Assembly (NCBI RefSeq): GCF_036178145.1
Contig: NZ_CP108067.1
Coordinates: 1,984,001-2,048,000 of the forward strand
DNA from: Streptomyces sp. NBC_00273
GTDB lineage: Bacteria > Actinomycetota > Actinomycetes > Streptomycetales > Streptomycetaceae
DNA: 64,000 nt
Direction of reading: 5' to 3'
Position 1 is the first letter of the stretch. Each line of letters opens with the position of its first letter. A program made the position numbers and the translations under genes. The notes under the pieces were generated by a model, which was not told the DNA's origin, did no database searches, and worked only from the letters and a program-made list of their open reading frames with translations. Shown here in pieces: positions 1-8,143 of the stretch.

Positions 1-3000
1 CTCCGAGTAGGCGGTGCCCAGTTCGGTGCCGAAGGCGACCAGGTCCCAGCGTTCGGCGAGCCTGGGGTCGCGGCGGTGCTGGCGGGTGAGCGGGGAGACG
101 TCGGTGGGGAAGTCCTTGTAGAAGGTGGGCAGCTTGGTGCGCTCCTCCACGAGCCGCTCGTACATCTCCAGCACCACGTCGCCGCGGGTGTCCTCGGGGG
201 CGTGCGGGACCGATGCCCGGTCGCACAGCCGGCGCAGCACCCCTTCCTCGGTGTCGGCGTCGACCTCCTCGCCGAGGGCCTCGCTGATGGCCCCGTACAT
301 GGTCTTGACCGGCCAGGTTCCGGAGATGTCGTGGACGACGAGCTTCCCGTCCGGTCCCGCCTTGTGGGCGATGGGCGAGCCGAAGGCGGCGGTGGCGGCG
401 CCCTGGATCAGTTCGCGCGTGAGGTCGAGCATCACGTCGTAGTCGGCGAAGGCCTGGTAGGCCTCCAGCATCGTGAACTCGGGGTTGTGCTTGTAGGAGA
501 CGCCCTCGTTGCGGAAGGTGCGGCCCATCTCGAAGACCTTCTCCATGCCGCCGACGCAGAGCCGTTTGAGGTAGAGCTCGGGCGCGATGCGCAGGTACAG
601 GTCGAGGTCGTAGGCGTTGATGTGGGTGCGGAAGGGCCGGGCGTTGGCGCCGCCGTGGATCTGCTGGAGCATCGGGGTCTCGACCTCCAGGTAGCCGCGG
701 TCGAGCAGTCCCTGGCGCAGGGCCTGGACCGCGCTGGAGCGGGCCCGTACGACGTCCCGGGCCTCGGGGCTCGCGACGAGGTCGAGGTAGCGGCGCCGGA
801 CCCGGGCTTCGGGGTCGGCCAGGCCCTTGCGCTTGTCGGGGAGGGGGCGCAGGCACTTGCCGGTGAGCTGCCAGGACCGCACCACCAGCGACAGCTCGCC
901 CGCCTTGCTGGCGCCGGTCTCGCCGCTGACGAGCACGTGGTCGCCGAAGTCGACCTGGGAGGTGAAGGAGTCCAGTACCTCGGACCCGGCTTCGTCGCGG
1001 GTGAGCATCAGCTGGATGTCGCCGGACCAGTCGCGCAGGACGGCGAAGACCACGCCGCCGAGGTCGCGCACGAGCATCACGCGCCCGGCGAGGGTGGCCC
1101 GTTCGCCGGTCCGGGCGCCGGGCGCCAGGGCGGGGCGGCCGGGGGCGCCCTCGTGGGTGGCCTTCAGTTCCGCGACGGTGTGGGTGCGCGCGCGGATCCC
1201 CACGGGGTAGGGGTCGGTACCGGCCGCCCGGATGCGGTCGAGCTTCGCGTGGCGGACGCGGACCTGCTCGGGCAGCCGCTCGGCCGGGGCTCCCGCGTCC
1301 CCCTGCTCGACCGCGTCCAGGCCCAGGGATTCGATGGGGGGCAGCCCCTCGGTGGAGGCGATGGCGGTGAGGCCCTTGGGGTGGCCGTTGCCCCACAGGG
1401 TGCGCAGGCTGGGTACGGAGACGAAGCCCTCGGCAATGCCGGAGGCGAGGCTGACCCGGGCGAGCGAGCCGGCGTCCTGGTAGCAGAGGTAGCGCGGGTA
1501 CCACTCGGGGTCGTACTTGACGTTCGAGCGGTACAGCGCCTCCAGTTGCCACCAGCGGGAGAAGAAGAGGAGCAGCTTGCGCCACAGTTTGAGGACGGGG
1601 CCGGCGCCGATCCGGCCGCCCTCCTCGAAGGCGGAGCGGAAGACGGCGAAGTTGAGGGAGATCCGGTGCACGCCGAGGCCGGGGGCCGCGGCGCAGAGCT
1701 GGGCGACCATGAACTCCATGACCCCGTTGGGGGCGGTGCGGTCGCGGCGCATGAGGTCGAGGGAGATGCCGTCCTTGCCCCAGGGGACGAAGGAGAGCAG
1801 GGCGATCAGCTCGCCCTGGTCGTCGAAGGCCTCGACCAGCAGGCAGTCCCCGTCGGCGCGGTCGCCGAGCCGGTCCAGGGCCATGGAGAAGCCGCGTTCG
1901 GTCTCGGTGTCGCGCCATGTGTCGGCGCTTTCCACGATCCTCTGCATCTCGTCCTCGGAGAGGGCGGAGTGGCGGCGGATGACGGTGGTGGCCCCGGTGC
2001 GCCGGACCCGGTTGACGGCCTGGCGGGTGACGCGCATGTCGCGGCCGTCGAGGTCGAAGTGGGCCACGTGCAGGATGGCCTCGTCGCCGAGCTGGAGTGC
2101 GCCGAGTCCGGAGCGGGCGTAGGCGGTGGCGCCGTCCTCGGAGGCGCCCATGACGGCGGGCTGCCAGCCGTAGCGCCGGGCCACGGCCAGCCAGGCGTCG
2201 ATGGCGGCGGTCCAGGAGGCGGGGTCGCCGACCGGGTCCCCGCTGGCGAGGCAGACGCCGGCTTCGACGCGGTAGGTGACGCCCGCCTTGCCGTTGGGGG
2301 CGAAGACGACGGCCTTGTCGCGCCGGGTGGCGAAGTAGCCGAGGGAGTCGTTGCGTCCGTAGGCGCCGAGGAGGGCGCGGATGCGGGGTTCCTCGTCGCC
2401 GTGCAGGGCGGCGGTCAGGCGCTGGGAGCGGAAGAGGGTCATGGCCGCGTTCAGCAGGGCGACGGCGCCGAAGAGGCCGAGCAGGAAGGAGAGCGGGCGG
2501 GGCGGGTGGCCGTCGAACTCCCGGGCCGAGAAGAGGCCGCCGAAGACCTCCTTGGCGGCCCAGTCCAGCCATTGGCCCTGGGGCAGGGTGCCGGGGAAGA
2601 GGGCGACGAGCGCCCAGCCCGCGAGCACGGCGGCGAGCAGGCCGAGGCCGAGCACGAACAGGGCGTGCCACAGGGCTCCGGGGCGGGAGGCGGCGTAGAA
2701 CTCGTCGCGGGCGGCGATCAGCACGGCCAGCGCGGCGACGGCGATGACCATGGAGGGGACGCCGATCCAGTACTCGCCGACGGCCATCTCCAGCACGTCG
2801 TCGACGATCAGCAGGGCCAAATAGGTGATGACGATCCACCAGGCGACCTTCTTGCGGGTGCCGAGGGCCGCGGCGAGGAGGAAGAGGAAGACGGCGTAGG
2901 CGAGGTTCGCGCTGACCGGTACGACGATCAGGTCGAGGAACCGCACGATGGGCCGCAGGAGCCGCCGCAGCGTGGGGGAGAGCGCCAGCAGGGCGCAGAG

Positions 3001-3105
3001 CAGGCCGAGCGTTGCGAAGAACGCGCCGAACCCGTCGGGCACCCGGTTCAGGAAGCGGTTCCGGGTTCCGTGCTTCTCCTCCACGGTGGCGCTGGTGGCA
3101 CTCAT
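1..3105 (-). CDS. lysX: LysX: lysyl-phosphatidylglycerol synthase fused to lysyl-tRNA synthetase (partial, C-terminus beyond window)
   Basis: The 1035 visible codons start at an ATG (3103-3105) and run off the left edge. The N-terminus has about six to seven hydrophobic segments (roughly residues 20-250). A phosphatidylglycerol lysyltransferase (MprF/DUF2156-like) domain follows (about 260-580), then an OB-fold anticodon-binding region and a class II lysyl-tRNA synthetase core with motif 2 around FEMGRTFRNEG. This two-enzyme fusion is the actinobacterial LysX: the synthetase half charges lysine and the membrane half transfers it to phosphatidylglycerol, giving resistance to cationic peptides. 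The end of the synthetase domain (motif 3) lies outside the window. The gene is transcribed divergently from the universal stress gene. Confidence 0.93.
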   Translation of the reverse strand, partial: MSATSATVEEKHGTRNRFLNRVPDGFGAFFATLGLLCALLALSPTLRRLLRPIVRFLDLIVVPVSANLAYAVFLFLLAAALGTRKKVAWWIVITYLALLIVDDVLEMAVGEYWIGVPSMVIAVAALAVLIAARDEFYAASRPGALWHALFVLGLGLLAAVLAGWALVALFPGTLPQGQWLDWAAKEVFGGLFSAREFDGHPPRPLSFLLGLFGAVALLNAAMTLFRSQRLTAALHGDEEPRIRALLGAYGRNDSLGYFATRRDKAVVFAPNGKAGVTYRVEAGVCLASGDPVGDPASWTAAIDAWLAVARRYGWQPAVMGASEDGATAYARSGLGALQLGDEAILHVAHFDLDGRDMRVTRQAVNRVRRTGATTVIRRHSALSEDEMQRIVESADTWRDTETERGFSMALDRLGDRADGDCLLVEAFDDQGELIALLSFVPWGKDGISLDLMRRDRTAPNGVMEFMVAQLCAAAPGLGVHRISLNFAVFRSAFEEGGRIGAGPVLKLWRKLLLFFSRWWQLEALYRSNVKYDPEWYPRYLCYQDAGSLARVSLASGIAEGFVSVPSLRTLWGNGHPKGLTAIASTEGLPPIESLGLDAVEQGDAGAPAERLPEQVRVRHAKLDRIRAAGTDPYPVGIRARTHTVAELKATHEGAPGRPALAPGARTGERATLAGRVMLVRDLGGVVFAVLRDWSGDIQLMLTRDEAGSEVLDSFTSQVDFGDHVLVSGETGASKAGELSLVVRSWQLTGKCLRPLPDKRKGLADPEARVRRRYLDLVASPEARDVVRARSSAVQALRQGLLDRGYLEVETPMLQQIHGGANARPFRTHINAYDLDLYLRIAPELYLKRLCVGGMEKVFEMGRTFRNEGVSYKHNPEFTMLEAYQAFADYDVMLDLTRELIQGAATAAFGSPIAHKAGPDGKLVVHDISGTWPVKTMYGAISEALGEEVDADTEEGVLRRLCDRASVPHAPEDTRGDVVLEMYERLVEERTKLPTFYKDFPTDVSPLTRQHRRDPRLAERWDLVAFGTELGTAYSE

Positions 3106-3243
3106 GGTTCGCACTGTAGGGAGGGCGGCGTCGGGGCGCGCGGCGAGCGGCAGTGGCACTCCCCCGGCCAAGTCCCCGGCCATGTCCCCGAGCAGGCCCG
3201 GGTCGTGCCCCGGGCCGTGCCCCGGGCGCTCCGGGGCACGGCC

Positions 3244-3249
3244 TATCCT
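3244..3249 (+). promoter_or_regulatory. -10 box for a leaderless universal-stress transcript
   Basis: TATCCT fits the TANNNT -10 consensus and lies 7 nt before the GTG start at 3257. Transcription would therefore begin at or next to the start codon. There is no Shine-Dalgarno sequence in front of that GTG, which fits leaderless translation. No convincing -35 box is seen. Confidence 0.5.
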
Positions 3250-3256
3250 CGGCAGG

Positions 3257-3718
3257 GTGACGGAGCACGTGAATACGGAATTCGAACGCGGTACCGACGG
3301 CCCGAAGGTGATCCTGGCCGGGGTGGACGGGTCGGAGTCCTCGCTGCGGGCCGCGGCCTACGCGGCGGGGCTGGCCCGCCGGCAGAACGCCCTCCTGGCC
3401 CTGGTGTACGTCCAGCCGGTGATCCCGGCCGGCGCCGCGCTGGGTGCGCCGGTGGCGGACACCACCGGGGAGATCGCGGAGGGCCTGGTGGCCGAGATCC
3501 GCGCCTCGGCGGAGCGGCTCAAGGGCATCTACGAGGTGCGCTGGGAGTTCCACACCTTCCGCGGCGACCCGTACGCCGGCCTGGTGAGCGCGGCGGACGA
3601 GCTGATGGCGGACGCCGTGGTGGTCGGCGCCTCCGAACAGGCGGGCCACCGCATCGTGGGGTCGGTGGCGATCCGCCTGGTCAAGGCGGGCCGCTGGCCC
3701 GTCACCGTGGTTCCGTAG
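3257..3718 (+). CDS. Universal stress protein (UspA family, single domain)
   Basis: The 153-aa protein begins MTEHVNTEFERG and reads into the typical Usp opening VILAGVDGSESSLRAAAYA. It ends in the family's nucleotide-binding tail (VVGASEQAGHRIVGS, then PVTVVP). Usp proteins are cytoplasmic, often ATP-binding, and are induced under growth arrest or oxidative stress. The GTG at 3257 was chosen because the homologous region starts soon after it and a -10 box lies just upstream. The reading frame is open further upstream, but that part is not Usp-like and overlaps the divergent lysX. The end lies 24 bp from the convergent CapA-like gene. Confidence 0.85.
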   Translation: MTEHVNTEFERGTDGPKVILAGVDGSESSLRAAAYAAGLARRQNALLALVYVQPVIPAGAALGAPVADTTGEIAEGLVAEIRASAERLKGIYEVRWEFHTFRGDPYAGLVSAADELMADAVVVGASEQAGHRIVGSVAIRLVKAGRWPVTVVP

Positions 3719-3742
3719 GTTCCCCGGGTCCCGTCCCCGGCC

Positions 3743-4942
3743 CTACCTGCCCATGGTCAGCCCGTCCTTGGCGGCGCCGCGGCTGAGGACGGCCTCGCTG
3801 ATGGCGTCGCGCGCGCTCTCGTAGTCCTCGCGGCCGGGATCCTTCGCGAGGGCGTCGGGCAGGTGGACGACCCGGCCCGCGGACAGGTCCATCATCTGCG
3901 GCACGAACTCGGCCTTGGTGACCTGCCAGCGCTGCCCGGCGGCGGCCGGCGGGGCGAAGGTGAACCGGCCGATCGAGCCGTAGTTGCCCCGCATGTCGCG
4001 CGCGCCCGTGTAGTTGAACATCTCGCCCGCGACCTGGTCGCCCATGCCGTAGACGATCCAGGTCCCGTTGACCTTTTCGTAGGGCTGCGGGATGTGCGCG
4101 TGCGTGCCGAGGATCATGTCGATGTCGGGGCGGCCGCCGGTCTGCGAGGCGGTGAGCGCCTTGCCGAGCGAGAGCTGGGTGCCGTCCGGTTCGGTCTCCC
4201 ATTCCGTGCCCCAGTGCACGCTCACCAGCACCACGTCCGCGCCCGCCTTCCGGGCCGCCCGCGCATCCGCGATGATCTTGTCCTGTTTCATCAGGTTGAC
4301 CGCCCACGGCTGGCCCTCGGGCAGCGGATAGCCGTTGGTGTCGTAGGTGTACGCGAGGTGCGCCACCTTGGCGGAGCCCGCCGTGTACGTGGTCACCGTG
4401 GCCGCCTCGGCGGCCGTCCGGGCCGAGCCGGCGTGCCCCAGTCCGACCTTGTCGAAGCGGTCCAGCGTGCGGCGCAGGCCGGCGCCCCCGTCGTCGAGGG
4501 TGTGGTTCGAGGCCGTGGAGCAGCCGTCGTACCCGGAGTCCTTCAGCCCGTCGGCGACCTCGGGCGGCGATTTGAAGGCCGGATAGCCGGAGAAGGGCCC
4601 GCCCTCCTCCCCGTAGATGGTCTCCATGTGGCAGAGGGCGAGGTCGGCCGCCGAGACCACCGGCTTGACCCCGGAGAACATCGGCCTGAAGTCGTATCCG
4701 TCGCCGTCCGCGTCGTTCGCCGCGTGCTGGATGACGGAGGTGTGCGGCAGTACGTCGCCGCTCGCGACGAGGGTGAAGCCCTGGGCGGGGGCCGATCCGG
4801 CGGCACGGGAGGGGGCGGCCGGCCCCCCGGAATCCCCGAGGCGGGCCGGTGGAGCGCCCTGGGTGGCCGAACAGCCGGCGGCGGCGGACAGCAGCACGGC
4901 CGACAGGAGGGCGAGCACCTGCGGCCGGATTCGCGTGGTCAT
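3743..4942 (-). CDS. CapA-family lipoprotein (metallophosphatase-like)
   Basis: The 399-aa protein begins MTTRIRPQVLALLSAVLLSA with lipobox AAGC at about residues 20-25, so it is an exported lipoprotein. The mature part starts with the CapA/PgsA-type motif TLVASGDVLPH and carries GTHAHIPQPYE, which matches the C-terminal His motif of the family. CapA-like domains adopt a metallophosphatase fold and are linked in some bacteria to poly-gamma-glutamate capsule synthesis. No PgsB/PgsC partner lies nearby, so the substrate is unknown. Two upstream in-frame ATGs (4957, 4990) exist; 4942 was preferred because GCAGGG lies just before it and it gives a compact signal peptide. Confidence 0.82.
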   Translation of the reverse strand: MTTRIRPQVLALLSAVLLSAAAGCSATQGAPPARLGDSGGPAAPSRAAGSAPAQGFTLVASGDVLPHTSVIQHAANDADGDGYDFRPMFSGVKPVVSAADLALCHMETIYGEEGGPFSGYPAFKSPPEVADGLKDSGYDGCSTASNHTLDDGGAGLRRTLDRFDKVGLGHAGSARTAAEAATVTTYTAGSAKVAHLAYTYDTNGYPLPEGQPWAVNLMKQDKIIADARAARKAGADVVLVSVHWGTEWETEPDGTQLSLGKALTASQTGGRPDIDMILGTHAHIPQPYEKVNGTWIVYGMGDQVAGEMFNYTGARDMRGNYGSIGRFTFAPPAAAGQRWQVTKAEFVPQMMDLSAGRVVHLPDALAKDPGREDYESARDAISEAVLSRGAAKDGLTMGR

Positions 4943-4975
4943 GCGCCCTGCTCTCATTAATACGATTATCTGACG

Positions 4976-4985
4976 TGTGATCACA
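4976..4985. promoter_or_regulatory. 10-bp palindrome in the AT-rich upstream region of the CapA-like gene
   Basis: TGTGATCACA is a perfect palindrome about 35 bp upstream of the CapA-like start, in the only AT-rich stretch nearby (about 4950-5010). It resembles a CRP half-site pair with no spacer, so assignment to CRP is doubtful. A generic operator or chance palindrome is equally possible. Confidence 0.3.
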
Positions 4986-5260
4986 TGCAATCCACATAAC
5001 TACACGCCGTAAGTCAAGAACCGGAGCCGTCGCGCGGACACGCGCCCACCCGAACGGCGGACGGGGGCGACGCCGGTTGCCGGCCGCCTGCCGTTCGCCG
5101 CGCCGTTCGACCGTTCACCGACCCGCACGGCCGCCCGGCGGACGACCCGGGTGCTTGGGCGCAACGCCGGGGCCGGACGGTTCCGGGTCGGCTCCGTGCA
5201 GGTCAGGGTGGACGGGTCGCCGCTTCCACGACCCCCCACGCACCCCGGAAGGAGCCCCTC

Positions 5261-5800
5261 GTGCCGCTCTCCCCCACCCTCCTGCGTACGGACCCCGAGG
5301 CACTCGCCGAACTCCAGCGCGATCACGGGCGGGCCCTGTTCGGATTCCTGGTCGGCCTCACGGCGGGGGACGCCCAGCGCGCGGAGGACCTCGTGCAGGA
5401 GACCCTCGTACGGGTCTGGCAGCACCCGGAGGCCCTGTCCAGCGGGCACGACTCCATGCGGCCCTGGCTGTTCACCGTGGCCCGGCGCCTCGCGATCGAC
5501 GCCCGGCGGGCCCGGCTGTCACGGCCGCTGGAGGTGGATCCGGAGGGGCTGGAACACGCACCCGAGCCGCAGGACGCGGTGGCCGGCTCGGTCACGGCGA
5601 TCGACGTCCGGCGGGCCGTGGGGTCCCTGGGGCCGGAGCACCGCGAGGTGCTGATGCAGGTCTACTTCCGCGACCGCTCGGTGGCCGAAGCCGCCGCCGA
5701 GCTCGGCATCCCGGCCGGAACCGTCAAGTCCCGCACGTACTACGCCCTTCGCGCCCTGAAGAAGGGTCTCCAGGGGTACGGGTACGGCCTCGGCGCCTGA
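5261..5800 (+). CDS. ECF-type RNA polymerase sigma factor (orphan)
   Basis: The 179-aa protein has only sigma regions 2 and 4. Region 2 reads AEDLVQETLVRVWQHPE followed by RPWLFTVARRLAIDARRA. Region 4 contains LGPEHREVLMQVYFRDRSV and the helix-turn-helix EAAAELGIPAGTVKSRTYYA. This is the layout of extracytoplasmic-function sigma factors, which direct RNA polymerase to stress or differentiation promoters. The GTG start is preceded by GGAAGGAG (5248-5255). No anti-sigma gene or zinc-binding HxxxCxxC protein follows within the next 2 kb, so its controller is not visible. Confidence 0.9.
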   Translation: MPLSPTLLRTDPEALAELQRDHGRALFGFLVGLTAGDAQRAEDLVQETLVRVWQHPEALSSGHDSMRPWLFTVARRLAIDARRARLSRPLEVDPEGLEHAPEPQDAVAGSVTAIDVRRAVGSLGPEHREVLMQVYFRDRSVAEAAAELGIPAGTVKSRTYYALRALKKGLQGYGYGLGA

Positions 5801-5977
5801 GCGTGCGGCGCGGCGAAGGATCGGTCAACGCCATGAATGGATGCGGACCGGACATAAAACGCGTCGATTTCGGCATCAGAGCGTGCAAGTTGAGTAAACA
5901 TCCCCCGCTCCGCGAGGCACTCGGTGAAGGCTCGGGACTGACGACGGGACGCTCGAAGCGCGGGAGAAGGTGGAACG

Positions 5978-6505
5978 GTGCAGCCCGAGGGTAGTAACGG
6001 CACCAGTGACGGCGGGCTCGCGGTGCCCATGGCCTGGCTGTACGCCGAGTACATCGCGGACGAACTGCTGCGTACGGGCCGGCTCATCCCGGCCAGCACC
6101 CTGGAGTTCAGGGCCGGACGGGACACGCTCGCCCTGACGATCTACCTCTCGGACGCGGCCGGTGAGCTCTCCGGCATCCGGGTGGTCTCGCAGCTCGACG
6201 AGTGGCTGTCGCTCACGGCGTACGGACACCCGTGGCGCGACTGGGTGCACACCCGCTTCCTCGCGCTCGACGAGGAGGCCCACGAGCGCGGCGACGGCGG
6301 GGACCCCGACCTGGAACTGGCCCGGGCGGCGTGGCGCTGGCTGGACAGCACCGAGCTGTTCGCCACCAACCTCGACCCCGGGCGGCCCGACCACGACCAC
6401 GACCACACCGACATCGCGCCGGGACTGGACGAGAACGCGCGCGTGTGGACGCCGGCCTGGCAACTCGGCCTGCCCCTCGGACACTTGGCAATGCACCTGT
6501 TCTGA
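5978..6505 (+). CDS. Conserved hypothetical protein, 175 aa
   Basis: I do not recognise the family. The protein is acidic and Trp-rich, starts MQPEGSNGTSDGGL, and has no signal peptide or membrane segment. A short His/Asp-rich stretch (PDHDHDHTDI, about residues 138-147) could bind metal, but that is a guess. The GTG start follows GAGAAGG (5963-5969). It lies 177 bp after the sigma factor on the same strand, and that gap holds an AT-richer segment (5850-5905) that could carry a promoter. Codon bias is strongly coding, so the gene is real even though its function is unknown. Confidence 0.65.
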   Translation: MQPEGSNGTSDGGLAVPMAWLYAEYIADELLRTGRLIPASTLEFRAGRDTLALTIYLSDAAGELSGIRVVSQLDEWLSLTAYGHPWRDWVHTRFLALDEEAHERGDGGDPDLELARAAWRWLDSTELFATNLDPGRPDHDHDHTDIAPGLDENARVWTPAWQLGLPLGHLAMHLF

Positions 6506-6595
6506 CAAAGCCGCGAGCACGGACACGGGCACAGGACGCTGAACTCGTATGATCAGCACACTCCTCACGTGGCTCGAAAGGCACTCATCAGTTCC

Positions 6596-7300
6596 ATGGA
6601 CAGCAAAGCGATCGAGAACGCGCAACGGGTGGCAGCGCGGGTGACGGCCGAAGCCGACGGCGATGCCTGGAAGGAACACCACTGGACGGTGGCCCGCTTC
6701 CTGGCCGGTTCCCGGTCTGCTGCCGAAGAGGACCACTGGAGGAGGCAGTTGAACGACTGGAGGGAGCGGCTCGTCGCTTCCCTCGCGGCGGACGCCCTCG
6801 CCGAGGTCGCGGAATCCCAGGACCTCCTCCTGGGCTGGCTCCTGACGGAGCTCCGGCACAGCGACGACGCCCTCGGCTCGCTGCTGGCGCTGTATCCCCT
6901 GCCCAGGCCGAAGCCGGAGCCGCGTTCCGTCTTCCCCATGCCGGCGTCGGAGGTCTACGGCGACGGACCCGAGTTCTACTTCAGCGACGTCTTCGCCTTC
7001 GTCACCGACTACCTGGCGGTCACGATCCGCCGCCCCCTGGACGGTGCGTCGGCGACCTGGTGTCCGCTCTGGTGGGAGCACCCGGAGGCGGGGGCCCGGT
7101 TGTCCGCGCTCTGGCTGGCCTGGGAGCACCTGCGCCACGATCCGGCCCTCGGCATGACGACGTGGTGGATCCAGCACGCCGATCCGCACCTGCGGGTCCT
7201 GATGGACCCGCGGCAGGGCCCGTTCGCCTCGTGCTCGCCGAAGGGGCACACGCAGGAACCGCTCGCCCCGCTCCCGGTGGAACCGTACGAGCCGACGTAG
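6596..7300 (+). CDS. DUF4913-domain protein
   Basis: The 234-aa protein carries in its C-terminal half the run WCPLWWEHPEAGARLSALW, then AWEHLRHDPALG, TTWWIQHADPHLRVLMDP and GPFASC. This is the hallmark arrangement of DUF4913, a family of unknown function common in actinomycetes and often carried by plasmids and integrative elements. The N-terminal 80 residues are helical and charged. The ATG at 6596 (MDSKAIENAQ) is my preferred start; a GTG at 6569 adds nine residues and cannot be excluded, since a TATGAT-like -10 lies at about 6549. It sits at the left border of a patch containing IS remnants. Confidence 0.7.
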   Translation: MDSKAIENAQRVAARVTAEADGDAWKEHHWTVARFLAGSRSAAEEDHWRRQLNDWRERLVASLAADALAEVAESQDLLLGWLLTELRHSDDALGSLLALYPLPRPKPEPRSVFPMPASEVYGDGPEFYFSDVFAFVTDYLAVTIRRPLDGASATWCPLWWEHPEAGARLSALWLAWEHLRHDPALGMTTWWIQHADPHLRVLMDPRQGPFASCSPKGHTQEPLAPLPVEPYEPT

Positions 7301-7399
7301 ACCGCCGGCACGCCTAGCACTACCCGTACGGGTGAGAGGACCATTTCCATCATGCGCCGCCCGGGGCGGCGATGCCAGCGCTTCAGCACGGTTACCACT

Positions 7400-7720
7400 T
7401 CAACCACACGACCGCTCGCCCTGTCGCACATCGCTTCGCCCTGGCCGCACACGCCCAACTCCGCCTCGCCCGCCCACTCGCGCATGACCTCCGCCGGCCG
7501 TGGGAACGACCAGCGGGACCGGAACCCAGCCGGCCCGGACCCGGTGGGCGAACCGCGCGGCACGTGATGACCAGCCGGCGAGCCCGGCCATGGTGCGTTC
7601 GATGGTCCAGCGGTGGCGGCCAAGTCGCTTCGTCCGGCTCTCGCCGCTCGGCATTCGGTGTGTGCGGACCCCCGGTGTGTAGCCCGGATCGGCGTGACGT
7701 CGAGAGCTGGGAGGCATGGG
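7400..7720 (-). pseudogene. IS5-like transposase remnant
   Basis: On the minus strand, RLGRHRWTIERTMAGLAG (about 7575-7625) matches the conserved C-terminal catalytic region of IS5-group transposases, where the Glu of the DDE triad sits in the (H)RW.IERT motif. Upstream of it GYTPGVRTHRMPSGESRTK looks like a decayed version of the usual arginine-rich linker. The reading frame then departs from the family with no C-terminal tail. Neither the N-terminal domain nor terminal inverted repeats are recognisable, so this is a fragment. Confidence 0.5.
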
Positions 7721-7825
7721 GAAACGTAGCTCTGGGCCACGTGTGTGACGCTCCGCCACGACAGCGACTCCCCCATGACGTCGCCATCGCCGCGGCCCGG
7801 CTGCACCGACGGCGCATCGGTGGTT

Positions 7826-7865
7826 CAGTGGAATCAGGGGAAACAGGGGAAACCTGTATCCACTG
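7826..7865. promoter_or_regulatory. Inverted repeat enclosing two tandem 9-bp repeats, upstream of the putative RiPP precursor
   Basis: CAGTGGA (7826-7832) and TCCACTG (7859-7865) are perfect reverse complements. Between them CAGGGGAAA occurs twice back to back (7835-7843, 7844-7852), followed by CCTG. The array ends 23 bp before the ATG of the 84-aa peptide gene. It could be a regulator-binding site or a structured leader. Confidence 0.4.
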
Positions 7866-7888
7866 CCGCAAGCCGAGGAGGTCGGGCG

Positions 7889-8143
7889 ATGTCTGAATTC
7901 AGGCTGGGCGATCGAATCGATGAGAGCACGGAATTCGTCAACACGCCGCCCCCGGTGGTCTTCAAGACCCAGCCGACCGGTTACGTTCGACTGAAGAGCC
8001 CCGAGGAACTCCGGGCGTGGGAAGAGGCAGTGCGCCTGACCACGGGCCTCGAGATCGTTGCCGACACCCTCGCAGGCCACGTCTGCGAATCTGGCTGCGA
8101 AGTCAACCTCACTTCTCGCAGCGATATGTGTGACTTGGCATGA
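7889..8143 (+). CDS. Putative ATP-grasp-modified RiPP precursor (84 aa)
   Basis: The small protein starts at ATG 7889 behind a strong GAGGAGG and begins MSEFRLGDRIDESTEF. A central amphipathic stretch (RLKSPEELRAWEEAVRLTTG, about residues 34-53) is a plausible leader helix. The last 20 residues hold three Cys, several Ser/Thr and four acidic residues (CESGCEVNLTSRSDMCDLA). Its TGA overlaps the ATG of the ATP-grasp gene by 4 bp (ATGA), so the two are translationally coupled. Graspetide ligases join acidic side chains to Ser/Thr/Lys of such peptides. The sequence does not match the usual microviridin or TgmA leaders, so the precursor role is inferred from size, composition and context. It might instead be an accessory subunit. 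Confidence 0.6.
   Translation: MSEFRLGDRIDESTEFVNTPPPVVFKTQPTGYVRLKSPEELRAWEEAVRLTTGLEIVADTLAGHVCESGCEVNLTSRSDMCDLA

Noticed and set aside
76..3786. Very long + strand open frame opposite lysX
   Set aside because: Shadow frame caused by high GC. The minus strand encodes a full LysX with conserved motifs, and the + product is low-complexity Gly/Ala/Val.
4976..4985. CRP-binding site upstream of the CapA-like gene
   Set aside because: TGTGATCACA lacks the 6-bp spacer of a CRP site; kept only as an unexplained palindrome.
7889..8143. Lanthipeptide precursor (Cys plus Ser/Thr in the tail)
   Set aside because: No dehydratase or cyclase gene is nearby; the coupled enzyme is an ATP-grasp ligase.
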